In this document: positions 38,697 to 46,522 of the stretch, piece after piece
How the letters are laid out: every line of letters starts with the position of its first letter
How positions within the stretch are numbered: position 1 is the stretch's first letter
NCBI GenBank assembly: GCA_045595395.1
Contig: JAZOAH010000023.1
Coordinates: forward strand, 1-55,482
Direction of reading: 5' to 3'
Length of the DNA stretch: 55,482 bases
Origin: CAKSHC01 sp045595395
Lineage (GTDB): Bacteria > Bacillota > Clostridia > Oscillospirales > UMGS1783
Program-made: the position numbers and the translations under genes
The notes under the pieces: generated by a model
Databases searched by the model: none
What the model was told of the DNA's origin: nothing
Seen by the model: only the letters and a program-made list of their open reading frames with translations

Positions 38697-41525
38697 ATGC
38701 GTTTTTATGAAGATCTGAACTATTTGAGTGAAAATCGGCTGCCTGCGCGCAGCTACTATATCCCCGAAGGCTCCAAGACTGACCTGTGCGGGGACTGGCG
38801 TTTTGTCTATTTTGCCGATAGTGCCGCCATGCAAGAAAGGATGCAAGTGGATCAGTGGGATACTGTCCCTGTTCCCTCCTGCTGGCAGTCGACCGGCTAC
38901 GAAGAGCCAAACTACAGCAACATCAACTACCCCTTCCCCTGCGATCCGCCCTACGTCCCCGATGTGAACCCGGCCTCTATTTACGAGCGGGATTTTGATT
39001 GGAATGGCAAGGCTCGGGCCTATTTGATGCTGCATGGTGTGTCGTCCTGCGCCCGCATCTATCTCAACGGCAGTTACATCGGCTACACCCAGGGCAGCCG
39101 CCTGGCCGCCGAGTTTGATCTGACGGAGGCCATCCGGCAAGGGAAAAACACATTGCGCATCGTTGTTTATAAATGGTGTGTCGGTTCTTACCTGGAGGAT
39201 CAGGATCAGTTCCGCTGCCACGGCATCTTCCGTGAGCTGTATCTGCTCGACCGTCCCGATGGGCATGTGGTCGACATTGATATCAAAACTGACACAAAAA
39301 CCATCGAAATTGCCTCTGAAAAGGAGGTAAATTACACCTTTTTTGATCAAAATGGTGTCGAAATCGGACAAAAAACAGGCAAAACCGTGGCCTTTTCGCC
39401 CGAAAATCCCGTCCTTTGGAACGCCGAGAAGCCGTATCTGTATACCGTCAAGGCCGAGTATCTGGGCGAGAGCATGACCTTCAAGGCGGGCTTGCGTGAG
39501 TTTACCATTTCCGAGGAAAAGGAATTTTTGGTCAACGGCGTTTCGGTCAAGTTGAAGGGCGTCAACCGTCATGATACCCACCCCATCAAGGGCTGGGCGG
39601 TCAATGAAGATGATATGGTTCACGACCTGGTGGCCATGAAGGAGCTGGGGATCAACTGCATCCGCACCTCCCACTATCCGCCCCACCCCCGTTTTGTCGA
39701 GTTATGTGACGAAATGGGCTTCTATGTGGTGCTCGAAACCGACTTTGAGAGCCACGGCTTCTCCCGTCGTATTCCTAACGCTTCGGGCGCCTTTGACCTG
39801 GACAGCGGCGAATATCCCTGCACACGCTCCGATTGGAAAGACGAACTTATTTCCCGTATGGCAAGGGCTTTCGAGACATTTAAGAATGATTCCTGTATTT
39901 TTATGTGGTCGACGGGCAACGAGAGCGGCTTCGGCGATAACCAAAAAGAGATGATGGCCTATGTTTGTGGACGCCGTGAAGGGGTGTTGTGCCATTGCGA
40001 GGACGCCAATCGTCCCAGAATCACCTTAGCCGTGCTGAGAGTGGAGAGTGAATGGGTCGATGTCTATTCTCGTATGTACTTAGATATCCCGAACATGGAA
40101 GCATTTGCCGAGAACCCCGAAATGACGATACCCGTCTTTCTGTGCGAATATGCTCACGCCATGGGCAACGGCCCGGGCGATATCTGGGATTATGTGGAAG
40201 CCTTCTACCGCCATAAGTCGACCATCGGCGGCTGCATTTGGGAGTGGAAAGATCACACCGTGCTGCGTGACGGTGTCGGCTACTACGGCGGCGACTTTGA
40301 AGGCGAGATGACCCACGACAAGAATTTCTGTTGCGACGGCATGGTCTTCTATGACAACACCTTCAAGGCCGGCTCATTAGAGGTCAAGGCGGCCTATGCC
40401 CCCTTCCGCATTCGTTGGAACGACGGATTGGAGATCGAAAATCGCTTTACCTTTACCGACCTTTCCGAGTGCAAGTTGACGCTGGAGGTCGAATGTGACG
40501 GTGAGATCACCGAGAAGGAACTGAGGCTATCCCTCGCTCCTTCGGACAAGACGGTACTGCCTCTGGAGTTGCCTGCTTCTTGCAAGCTGGGCGCTCACGC
40601 AGCCATTACCTTGACCGATCCGCATTTGGTCGAGTTTACCCTGGAGATTCCCCTGCCGGTGCCGGTCGTGGCCGAAGACAAGCCCAAGACGGCCTGTCCC
40701 TTTGTGGTGCAGGGCAACGATTTTGTGGCGCAGGGCGACGGCTTTGCCTATCGCTTTAACCGACGCGGCATGCTGGTCAGCGCCGTCATCGACGGCTGTG
40801 AGCAGTTGGCTGCTCCCATGGACCTGACCTCCTTCCGAGCCCTCACCGATAACGATGCCAAAATGGGTACCTACTGGGATAACCGCACCATATGGCAAGG
40901 TGAAAACCTCAACCGTCTTTTCCGCAAGACCTATGATTGTCAGATCGAGGATGGCAAGCTGGTCGTTTCGGGCTCGTTGGCGGGCGTCTCCCGCCGTCCC
41001 TTCCTGCACTTTACCCAGACGGTCAGCGTTGATGCCGACGGCAAGATGGCCATCACCCTCGATGGCAAGCGGCCCGAAGAGGCCATTTGGTTGCCTCGCC
41101 TGGGCTATGAACTGACCCTGCCGGCCGAGGCGGAGAATTTCCGCTATTATGGCTTTGGCCCTTATGAAAGCTATTGCGACTCCTTCCATCATGCCCGTCA
41201 GACCTGGCACGAATCGAATGCCGAGGCCGAGTATGTGCCATACGTTCGGCCGCAAGAGCATGGCAATCACTTCGGTGTCAAGGCGCTGGAGATCGGCCGA
41301 CTGAAGTTTGAGGGTGATTTTGAGTGCAACGTATCGCACTATACCGCCGCACAACTGGAGAAAGCCAATCATACCAACGAACTGGAGAAGGACGGCCATG
41401 TCCATCTTCGTGTCGATTACAAGGTGTCGGGCGTGGGAAGTGCTGCTTGCGGGCCACCCCTGCAGGAGCCGTATCAATTAAAGGAAAGCGAGATCCATTT
41501 TGCTTTTACCGTAAAACCGATGTAA
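38697..41525 (+). CDS. Beta-galactosidase-like glycoside hydrolase family 2 enzyme
   Basis: 942 residues from the ATG at 38697, 8 bases after AGGAGG. It has the five-domain LacZ layout: sugar-binding jelly roll (VPSCWQSTGYEEPNY), two Ig-like domains, TIM barrel, and a C-terminal beta-sandwich with YGFGPYESYCD. The acid/base is E409 in TGNESGFGDN and the nucleophile E484 in LCEYAHAMGNGPGD. The barrel also has GVNRHDTHPIKG. No signal peptide is seen. Beta-galactosidase activity is likely, though a related beta-glycoside is possible. It follows the GHL6-ABC genes and ends at a strong terminator. Confidence 0.9.
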   Translation: MRFYEDLNYLSENRLPARSYYIPEGSKTDLCGDWRFVYFADSAAMQERMQVDQWDTVPVPSCWQSTGYEEPNYSNINYPFPCDPPYVPDVNPASIYERDFDWNGKARAYLMLHGVSSCARIYLNGSYIGYTQGSRLAAEFDLTEAIRQGKNTLRIVVYKWCVGSYLEDQDQFRCHGIFRELYLLDRPDGHVVDIDIKTDTKTIEIASEKEVNYTFFDQNGVEIGQKTGKTVAFSPENPVLWNAEKPYLYTVKAEYLGESMTFKAGLREFTISEEKEFLVNGVSVKLKGVNRHDTHPIKGWAVNEDDMVHDLVAMKELGINCIRTSHYPPHPRFVELCDEMGFYVVLETDFESHGFSRRIPNASGAFDLDSGEYPCTRSDWKDELISRMARAFETFKNDSCIFMWSTGNESGFGDNQKEMMAYVCGRREGVLCHCEDANRPRITLAVLRVESEWVDVYSRMYLDIPNMEAFAENPEMTIPVFLCEYAHAMGNGPGDIWDYVEAFYRHKSTIGGCIWEWKDHTVLRDGVGYYGGDFEGEMTHDKNFCCDGMVFYDNTFKAGSLEVKAAYAPFRIRWNDGLEIENRFTFTDLSECKLTLEVECDGEITEKELRLSLAPSDKTVLPLELPASCKLGAHAAITLTDPHLVEFTLEIPLPVPVVAEDKPKTACPFVVQGNDFVAQGDGFAYRFNRRGMLVSAVIDGCEQLAAPMDLTSFRALTDNDAKMGTYWDNRTIWQGENLNRLFRKTYDCQIEDGKLVVSGSLAGVSRRPFLHFTQTVSVDADGKMAITLDGKRPEEAIWLPRLGYELTLPAEAENFRYYGFGPYESYCDSFHHARQTWHESNAEAEYVPYVRPQEHGNHFGVKALEIGRLKFEGDFECNVSHYTAAQLEKANHTNELEKDGHVHLRVDYKVSGVGSAACGPPLQEPYQLKESEIHFAFTVKPM

Positions 41526-41556
41526 AAAAAGACGATCCGAGAGGATCGTCTTTTTT
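41526..41556 (+). terminator. Terminator after the LacZ-type gene
   Basis: AAAAAGACGATCC, GAGA loop, GGATCGTCTTTTTT; a long perfect stem right after the stop codon. Confidence 0.95.
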
Positions 41557-41724
41557 AAGTAATAAGGAATAGTGAAGAAGTTCGGAGGAAACCTCGCAGG
41601 CGCTCGGTTTCTTTGATTTTATTTTTCATTTAGCATTTTTGGAGCATAGCGGAGAGTTTAGGAAATGCGAAATGATAATTGATGAATGATGAATGAGAAA
41701 TTAAGTGATAAAAAAGCCATCATT
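41557..41724. other. Gene-free A/T-rich spacer
   Basis: No reading frame with a ribosome binding site is seen on either strand. It holds short tandem ATGAATG units near 41690 and low-complexity stretches. It joins the terminator of the LacZ-type gene to the palindrome block and looks like decayed repeat DNA. Confidence 0.5.
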
Positions 41725-42057
41725 AGGGAGACACTTCATAAAGAAGTGTTCTCCCTACTTTCTTTTTATATAAAAATTGACACTTTCAGTTGGAAAGTGT
41801 CATAGTGGGCTACATACTTTGAGAAAGGTAAAGACTTGCCGAAAATAACATTTCTTTTTCGGTGTGGAAAAGTGATATTGCAAACTAAAAGTTTGCAGTG
41901 ATATTTTTGCTTTACAGCAAAAGTGATATAAAAGCCTACGGCTTTTGTGATATTATATTCGCCATAAAACTCGGCGTAGCCGTATATCACTGCGGAGCAA
42001 TATCACTCGCCGATAGGCGAATATAACTGAGGCGCACTTCCTTACGGAGTGCGCCTC
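41725..42057. repeat. Block of stacked hairpins built on GTGATAT modules
   Basis: About 330 bases without a gene. Hairpins in order: 41725-41756 (AGGGAGACACTTC with its complement, one bulge), 41779-41801 (GACACTTTC), 41840-41861 (CCGAAAA), 41879-41897 (TGCAAACT), 41905-41922 (TTTTGCT), 41930-41946 (AAAAGCC), 41954-42025 (10-bp ends TATATTCGCC / GGCGAATATA) and 42029-42057 (GAGGCGCACT). GTGATAT occurs at 41872, 41898, 41923 and 41947, each followed by a small hairpin; its complement ATATCAC occurs at 41984 and 42000. This resembles a non-autonomous palindromic interspersed repeat. Confidence 0.75.
42029..42057 (-). terminator. Hairpin downstream of the uronate operon
   Basis: GAGGCGCACT and AGTGCGCCTC form a 10-bp stem 17 bases after the kdgK stop on the minus strand. 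The following T-run is poor, so it may be part of the repeat block rather than a dedicated terminator. Confidence 0.45.
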
Positions 42058-42073
42058 TACGGGTGGCAATTTT

Positions 42074-43096
42074 TTATCGCTGGACGCGACCGGAGCCGGC
42101 GCCGCCGGCGAGTTTCTCAACTTCGGAGAGGGAAACTCGGTTGAAGTCGCCCTCGATGGAGTGTTTGAGAGCCGAGGCGGCTACTGCGAAATTGATGGTA
42201 GCCTGGCTGTCACGGCCGTCGAGCATGGCGAAGATGAGGCCGGCGCCGAAGGAGTCGCCGCCGCCGACACGGTCAACGATATGCAGGTCATAGCTACGGG
42301 AGAAATAATAGTCGTTGCCGTCGTAGAGCATGGCGGCCCACTTATTGTCGTTGGCCGAGATGGATGTGCGCAGGGTGATGGCCACGGCCTTGAAACCAAA
42401 GGTGTCGGCCAGCTGCTTGGCCACGCTCTTGTAGCCTTCATGATTGAGCTTGCCGCCGGTGATGTCGGTATCCTCGGCTTCGATGCCGAAGACGTCCTTG
42501 GCATCCTCTTCGTTGGCGATGCAGACATCAATATACTGACACAGTTTGGTCATGGTCTCACGGGCCTGCTCACGAGTCCAGAGCTTGCCACGATAGTTGA
42601 GGTCGCAGGAGATGGTGATGCCTTTGGCCTTGGCGGCCTTGCAGGCTTCCAGGCACAGGTCGGCCACGTTCTGGCCGAGGGCGGGGGTGATGCCGGTGAA
42701 GTGGAACCAGTCGGCACCTTCAAAGATGGCATCCCAGTCAAAATCGCCGCTCTGGGCTTCGGCGATGGCCGAATGGGCACGGTCGTAGATGCAGACCGAG
42801 CCGCGCTGAGAGGCGCCCTTTTCGAGGTAATAGATGCCAACACGGTCACCGCCACGGGTGATCATAGAGGTGTCAACACCGAAGCAGCGCAGGGAGTTGA
42901 CGGCCGACTGACCGATGGCGTGCTTGGGGAGCTTGGTGACATAGCGGGAATCGAGGCCGTAGTTGGCCAGCGATACGGCCACATTGGCCTCGCCGCCGCC
43001 GAAGGTGGCCTGCATCTGATCGTTTTGGAAGAAACGGTAATAGCCGTTAGGGGCCAGGCGAAGCATGATCTCGCCGAAGGTAACTACTTTTTTCAT
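42074..43096 (-). CDS. kdgK: 2-dehydro-3-deoxygluconokinase
   Basis: 340 residues, PfkB/ribokinase fold. Substrate-binding FGGGEANVAVSLAN lies near residue 32 and the catalytic Asp is D281 in RVGGGDSFGAG. It phosphorylates 2-keto-3-deoxygluconate to KDPG, the substrate of the aldolase encoded just before it. Start ATG overlaps the aldolase stop by four bases (ATGA). It is the last gene of the minus-strand uronate operon. Gene order with eda and uxaC makes a different sugar substrate unlikely. Confidence 0.93.
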   Translation of the reverse strand: MKKVVTFGEIMLRLAPNGYYRFFQNDQMQATFGGGEANVAVSLANYGLDSRYVTKLPKHAIGQSAVNSLRCFGVDTSMITRGGDRVGIYYLEKGASQRGSVCIYDRAHSAIAEAQSGDFDWDAIFEGADWFHFTGITPALGQNVADLCLEACKAAKAKGITISCDLNYRGKLWTREQARETMTKLCQYIDVCIANEEDAKDVFGIEAEDTDITGGKLNHEGYKSVAKQLADTFGFKAVAITLRTSISANDNKWAAMLYDGNDYYFSRSYDLHIVDRVGGGDSFGAGLIFAMLDGRDSQATINFAVAASALKHSIEGDFNRVSLSEVEKLAGGAGSGRVQR

Positions 43097-43650
43097 TTTT
43101 GAGCCTCCATTTTCTCCAAAGACTCTTTGACAAAGAAGCTGCCGCCGATGGCTGCGATCTTGTCAAAGGCCAGGAATTCATCAATATTGGAGCGGTCGAC
43201 ACCGCCGGTGGGGATAAATTTAACCTGGGGGAAGGGAGCGGCCAGCGCCTTCAGAGCCTTCAGACCGCCGTAAACGTTGGCGGGGAAGAACTTGAGGGTG
43301 GTCAGACCCAGATCCAGCGCCTGCATGATCTCGGTGGGGGTGACGCAGCCGGGATAGTAGGGGATGTTGTTCTCCTTGCAGACCTCAGCAACGGCAACCG
43401 ACAGGCCGGGGGATACGATAAAGGTGGCGCCGGCGGCCAGTGCGGCTTTGCACTGTTCGGCATTGATAACGGTACCGGCACCGATCTCCATATCGGGATG
43501 ATTCTTGGCGGCCAGAGCAATGGCTTCGGCGGCGCAGGCGGTGCGGAAGGTGATCTCAGCGGTGTGGATCCCGTTATTTTTGAGGGCGTTCATGATCTTG
43601 TCGGTCTCGCCCAGTTCTTTGATCACAACGACAGGGACAAACTTTTCCAT
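43093..43650 (-). CDS. eda: KDPG aldolase, slightly short N-terminus
   Basis: 185 residues, class I aldolase of the KDPG/KHG family. The Schiff-base lysine is K120 in TLKFFPAN and the catalytic Glu is E32 in AEITFRT. It cleaves KDPG to pyruvate and glyceraldehyde 3-phosphate. The protein begins at the first strand (FVPVVVI), about 15 residues shorter than many relatives, but GGAGAAAA upstream of the ATG supports this start. It is coupled to kdgK. It follows the Gfo/Idh gene by 12 bases. Confidence 0.94.
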   Translation of the reverse strand: MEKFVPVVVIKELGETDKIMNALKNNGIHTAEITFRTACAAEAIALAAKNHPDMEIGAGTVINAEQCKAALAAGATFIVSPGLSVAVAEVCKENNIPYYPGCVTPTEIMQALDLGLTTLKFFPANVYGGLKALKALAAPFPQVKFIPTGGVDRSNIDEFLAFDKIAAIGGSFFVKESLEKMEAQK

Positions 43651-43662
43651 TGTGTTTTCTCC

Positions 43663-44835
43663 TTATTTTGTTCCGGTGAAGGTGTCGGACAGGTCAACAA
43701 CCGTGCCGCTGGCCACAGTGGTCTTGCGGCGGCTGGTCTTGACTCGCTTCATCAGTTCGTCATAGTACAGGTCATCGTCGAAGGGCAACTCGACCGGCTT
43801 GCCCAGGAAGGAGGACAGGTGCATGGCGTTGGACAGGGTCAGGCCATTGATGCCCTCACGGCCGTCGGCGATCAGCGGAGTGCCAAGCAAAATAGCGTCG
43901 GCCCAAGCGTTGATAACGCCCTTATGCTGCGGGTTAGAGCCGTCGAGCTCGGGATCGACCTCAACCGTCTTCATCTGGCCGAAGGGAGCGGTGTTGGTCT
44001 TGGTGAATTCCTGCTCGGTCATCTCAAATTCGAGGATCTTGAGCTCATTATTCTCGGCGACTAGCTTAGCCTTGTCGAGCTGGATCTCAAAGCGGTTGGA
44101 GCCGCAGGCATCGCCGGTGGTGGTGATGAAGACGCCGGTAGCGCCGTTGGAATACTCGACGTAAGCGGTGACATCGTCTTCGACCTCGATATCGTGCCAT
44201 TTGCCGTAATGCAGTTTGGCGTCGACCTTAACGGGCATGCCGCAGATCCACTGCCACATATCCAACTGATGGGGGCACTGGTTGAGCAGGACGCCGCCGC
44301 CCTCGCCCGACCAGGTAGCACGCCAGTCGCCCGAATCGTAATAGGCCTGGGGACGGTACCAGTTGGTGATGATCCAGTTGGTGCGGCGGATCTGGCCGTA
44401 CTTGCCCGAATGGACCAGATCGTGCATCTTGCGATAGATGCAGTTGGTGCGCTGGTTGAACATCATGCCGTAGACGACTTCGGGATGCTTGTCGGCGACG
44501 GCATTCATCTCCAGCACCTGCTTGGTGTATACGCCGGCCGGCTTTTCGACCAGAACGTGGATGCCACGCTCCATGCAGGCGATGGCGTATGTAGGATGGT
44601 CATAGTGAGGCACGCAGATCAGGCAGGCGTTGATCAGGCCCGAATCGAGCATATCCTCAGCCTTTTCAAAGGTTTTGACACCGGGGATCTTCTCCTCGGC
44701 GGCCTTGCGGCGCTCTTCCTTGAGATCGCAGACAGCCACCAGGTCGACCTTGGGGCAGCAGCCGTTGAGCAGGTCGCGGGTGTGTTGGTTACCGATGTTA
44801 CCGAAACCGATCATGCCCAATTTGATCTTATCCAT
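43663..44835 (-). CDS. Gfo/Idh/MocA family oxidoreductase in the uronate operon
   Basis: 390 residues. Rossmann motif GFGNIGNQH at the N-terminus, the family's EKP in HVLVEKPAG, and NQCPHQLDMWQW with the likely catalytic His. It should oxidise or reduce a sugar, sugar acid or inositol with NAD(P). The ATG overlaps the stop of the TIM-barrel gene by one base (TAATG), so they are coupled. No step of the standard hexuronate route needs it; it may handle another sugar acid that feeds the same pathway. Confidence 0.88.
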   Translation of the reverse strand: MDKIKLGMIGFGNIGNQHTRDLLNGCCPKVDLVAVCDLKEERRKAAEEKIPGVKTFEKAEDMLDSGLINACLICVPHYDHPTYAIACMERGIHVLVEKPAGVYTKQVLEMNAVADKHPEVVYGMMFNQRTNCIYRKMHDLVHSGKYGQIRRTNWIITNWYRPQAYYDSGDWRATWSGEGGGVLLNQCPHQLDMWQWICGMPVKVDAKLHYGKWHDIEVEDDVTAYVEYSNGATGVFITTTGDACGSNRFEIQLDKAKLVAENNELKILEFEMTEQEFTKTNTAPFGQMKTVEVDPELDGSNPQHKGVINAWADAILLGTPLIADGREGINGLTLSNAMHLSSFLGKPVELPFDDDLYYDELMKRVKTSRRKTTVASGTVVDLSDTFTGTK

Positions 44836-45689
44836 TATTTGATCTCCTTTAAGATGTTTTTGAGAGCGTTGCAGGCAGTGTCGAAGGCCTCGTCCTTGGA
44901 GGCGAAGGAATAGGTGTTGCCGACCTTGTCGGAAACCTCTTCACGCTCGAGAGCGGCCAGGCCGTCGAACAGGGCGAGGTGGGGCTCGATGGTGAAGCAG
45001 GTGCCGCCCTGAGCCAGGTAGGCGGGGATGATCTCACGCAGGTGGCCTTCGCCGCAGCCGGGAGGCACGACCTTGCCGTTTTCGAGAGCGTCCTTGATGT
45101 GCATATATTTGATATAGCTATGTAACATCTCCCAGGCGGGCAGGGTGGGCTGGCCGGACTGGATGAAGTTGGCCGGGTCGAAGATGGCCTTCATTTCAGG
45201 CAGAGCCTTGTAGAGGGTCAGGCAGCGGGAGGCGATATCGCCGTAGATTTCTTTTTCGTTCTCATGGCACAGATCGACGACGCCCTTGGCCTGCTCGAGC
45301 ATCCAGCCCAGACGGTCGATGACTTCGTCACGATAGTTCTCGGGATCTTTGCCCTTGGGAATGAAGAAGGAGAATATGCGCATATTCTCGGCACCGAGGA
45401 TGTCGGAAACTTCGAGCAGGTGCTTGAATTTCTCCTTGTGGGCTTCCCAGTCGCCGGTTTCGATGTCGATCTTGCCGACGGGGGAGCCGATGGTGTAGAC
45501 CTGCAGACCGGCCGCGTCCATGTCGCGGCGGATCTGGCGGGCTTTATCGGAGGTGACGTCGATGATGGACTGGCCATCAACGTTGCGGATCTCCAGGCCG
45601 TTGAGCGCATTGCGCTTCATGGCTGCGATCTGCAGGGACAGGTCTTTGCTTGCCTCATCGGCAAAGGCGTACAGTTTGATGTTTTTCAT
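44835..45689 (-). CDS. Xylose-isomerase-like TIM-barrel protein in the uronate operon
   Basis: 284 residues from the ATG at 45689 with AGGAG upstream. It belongs to the sugar phosphate isomerase/epimerase (AP endonuclease 2) superfamily. Probable metal ligands are spread as expected: a Glu in LEIRN, a Glu/His region at DLCHENEKE, FDPANF, MHIKD and the final TIEPHL. The reaction is likely an epimerisation, isomerisation or dehydration on a sugar acid. Tight coupling to the Gfo/Idh gene suggests the two act in sequence. Because uxuA is absent, it is also a candidate for the missing mannonate step. Confidence 0.82.
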   Translation of the reverse strand: MKNIKLYAFADEASKDLSLQIAAMKRNALNGLEIRNVDGQSIIDVTSDKARQIRRDMDAAGLQVYTIGSPVGKIDIETGDWEAHKEKFKHLLEVSDILGAENMRIFSFFIPKGKDPENYRDEVIDRLGWMLEQAKGVVDLCHENEKEIYGDIASRCLTLYKALPEMKAIFDPANFIQSGQPTLPAWEMLHSYIKYMHIKDALENGKVVPPGCGEGHLREIIPAYLAQGGTCFTIEPHLALFDGLAALEREEVSDKVGNTYSFASKDEAFDTACNALKNILKEIK

Positions 45690-45693
45690 AATT

Positions 45694-46518
45694 TTACACT
45701 CCTGAATAGGCGGAGAATCCGCCGTCGATAGCAATGGTGACACCGGTAACAAAGCCGGATTTGGATTCATCAAGCAGATACTCGACCGTACCGATCAGTT
45801 CATCGGCCTCGCCGAAGCGGCCCATGGGGGTGGCGGCCAGGATCTTGCCGGTACGGGCGGTGGGAGTACCGTCGGCGTTAAAGAGCAGCGAGCGGTTCTG
45901 GTTGGTGACAAAGAAGCCGGGGGCGATGGCGTTGACACGGATGCCGGCCTTGGCAAAATGGACGGCCAGCCACTGGGTAAAGTTGGTGACAGCCGCCTTG
46001 GCCGAAGAGTAGGCGGGGATCTTGGTCAGGGGACGGAAGGCGTTCATCGACGAGATGTTGAGCACGCAGCAGCCGTCACGGCCGGGCATATCGGCCATAA
46101 AGACCTGGCTGGGGAGCAGCACGCCCTTGATGTTGAGGTCAAAGACGAAGTCGAAGCCGTTGGTGTCGATGTTGAAGAAGGTCTTGGTGTCGGCATCCAG
46201 TTCATCGCCGGCCGCATATTCTTCACGGTCGGTGGTGGCACGGGGGTTGTTGCCGCCGGCACCGTTGATGAGGATGTCGCATTTGCCCAGATCCCTGAGG
46301 ATCTGTTCGTGGACGGCTTCCAGGCTTTCACGCTCGAGCACCGAGCAGGGATAGGCCTTGGCGATGCCGCCGTTGTCGGTGATCTCTTGGGCTACGGCAT
46401 TGACCGCATCGGCGTTGATGTCGAGCAGAGCGACCTTGGCACCTAAGGCGGCGAAATGCTTGGCGAAGGCGGAGCAGAGAATGCCGCCGGCGCCGGTGAT
46501 GACGATGGTTTTGCTCAT
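45694..46518 (-). CDS. uxuB: Probable D-mannonate oxidoreductase, SDR type
   Basis: 274 residues, short-chain dehydrogenase. NAD-binding TGAGGILCSAFAK at the N-terminus, the long insertion with NGAGGNNPRATT, and the catalytic Tyr170/Lys174 in YSSAK with Ser156 or Ser157 before it. The NNPRATT insertion is what I associate with the Firmicute SDR-type mannonate oxidoreductase, which reduces fructuronate to mannonate. It lies directly after uxaC, whose product is its substrate. Specificity is inferred from context; gluconate 5-dehydrogenase is a less likely alternative. Confidence 0.8.
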   Translation of the reverse strand: MSKTIVITGAGGILCSAFAKHFAALGAKVALLDINADAVNAVAQEITDNGGIAKAYPCSVLERESLEAVHEQILRDLGKCDILINGAGGNNPRATTDREEYAAGDELDADTKTFFNIDTNGFDFVFDLNIKGVLLPSQVFMADMPGRDGCCVLNISSMNAFRPLTKIPAYSSAKAAVTNFTQWLAVHFAKAGIRVNAIAPGFFVTNQNRSLLFNADGTPTARTGKILAATPMGRFGEADELIGTVEYLLDESKSGFVTGVTIAIDGGFSAYSGV

Positions 46519-46522
46519 AATA

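Noticed and set aside
41872..42006. CRISPR-like spacing of GTGATAT repeats
   Set aside because: The repeats are only seven bases long, spacing is 24-26 bases, and the intervening segments are themselves palindromes. There is no cas gene nearby.
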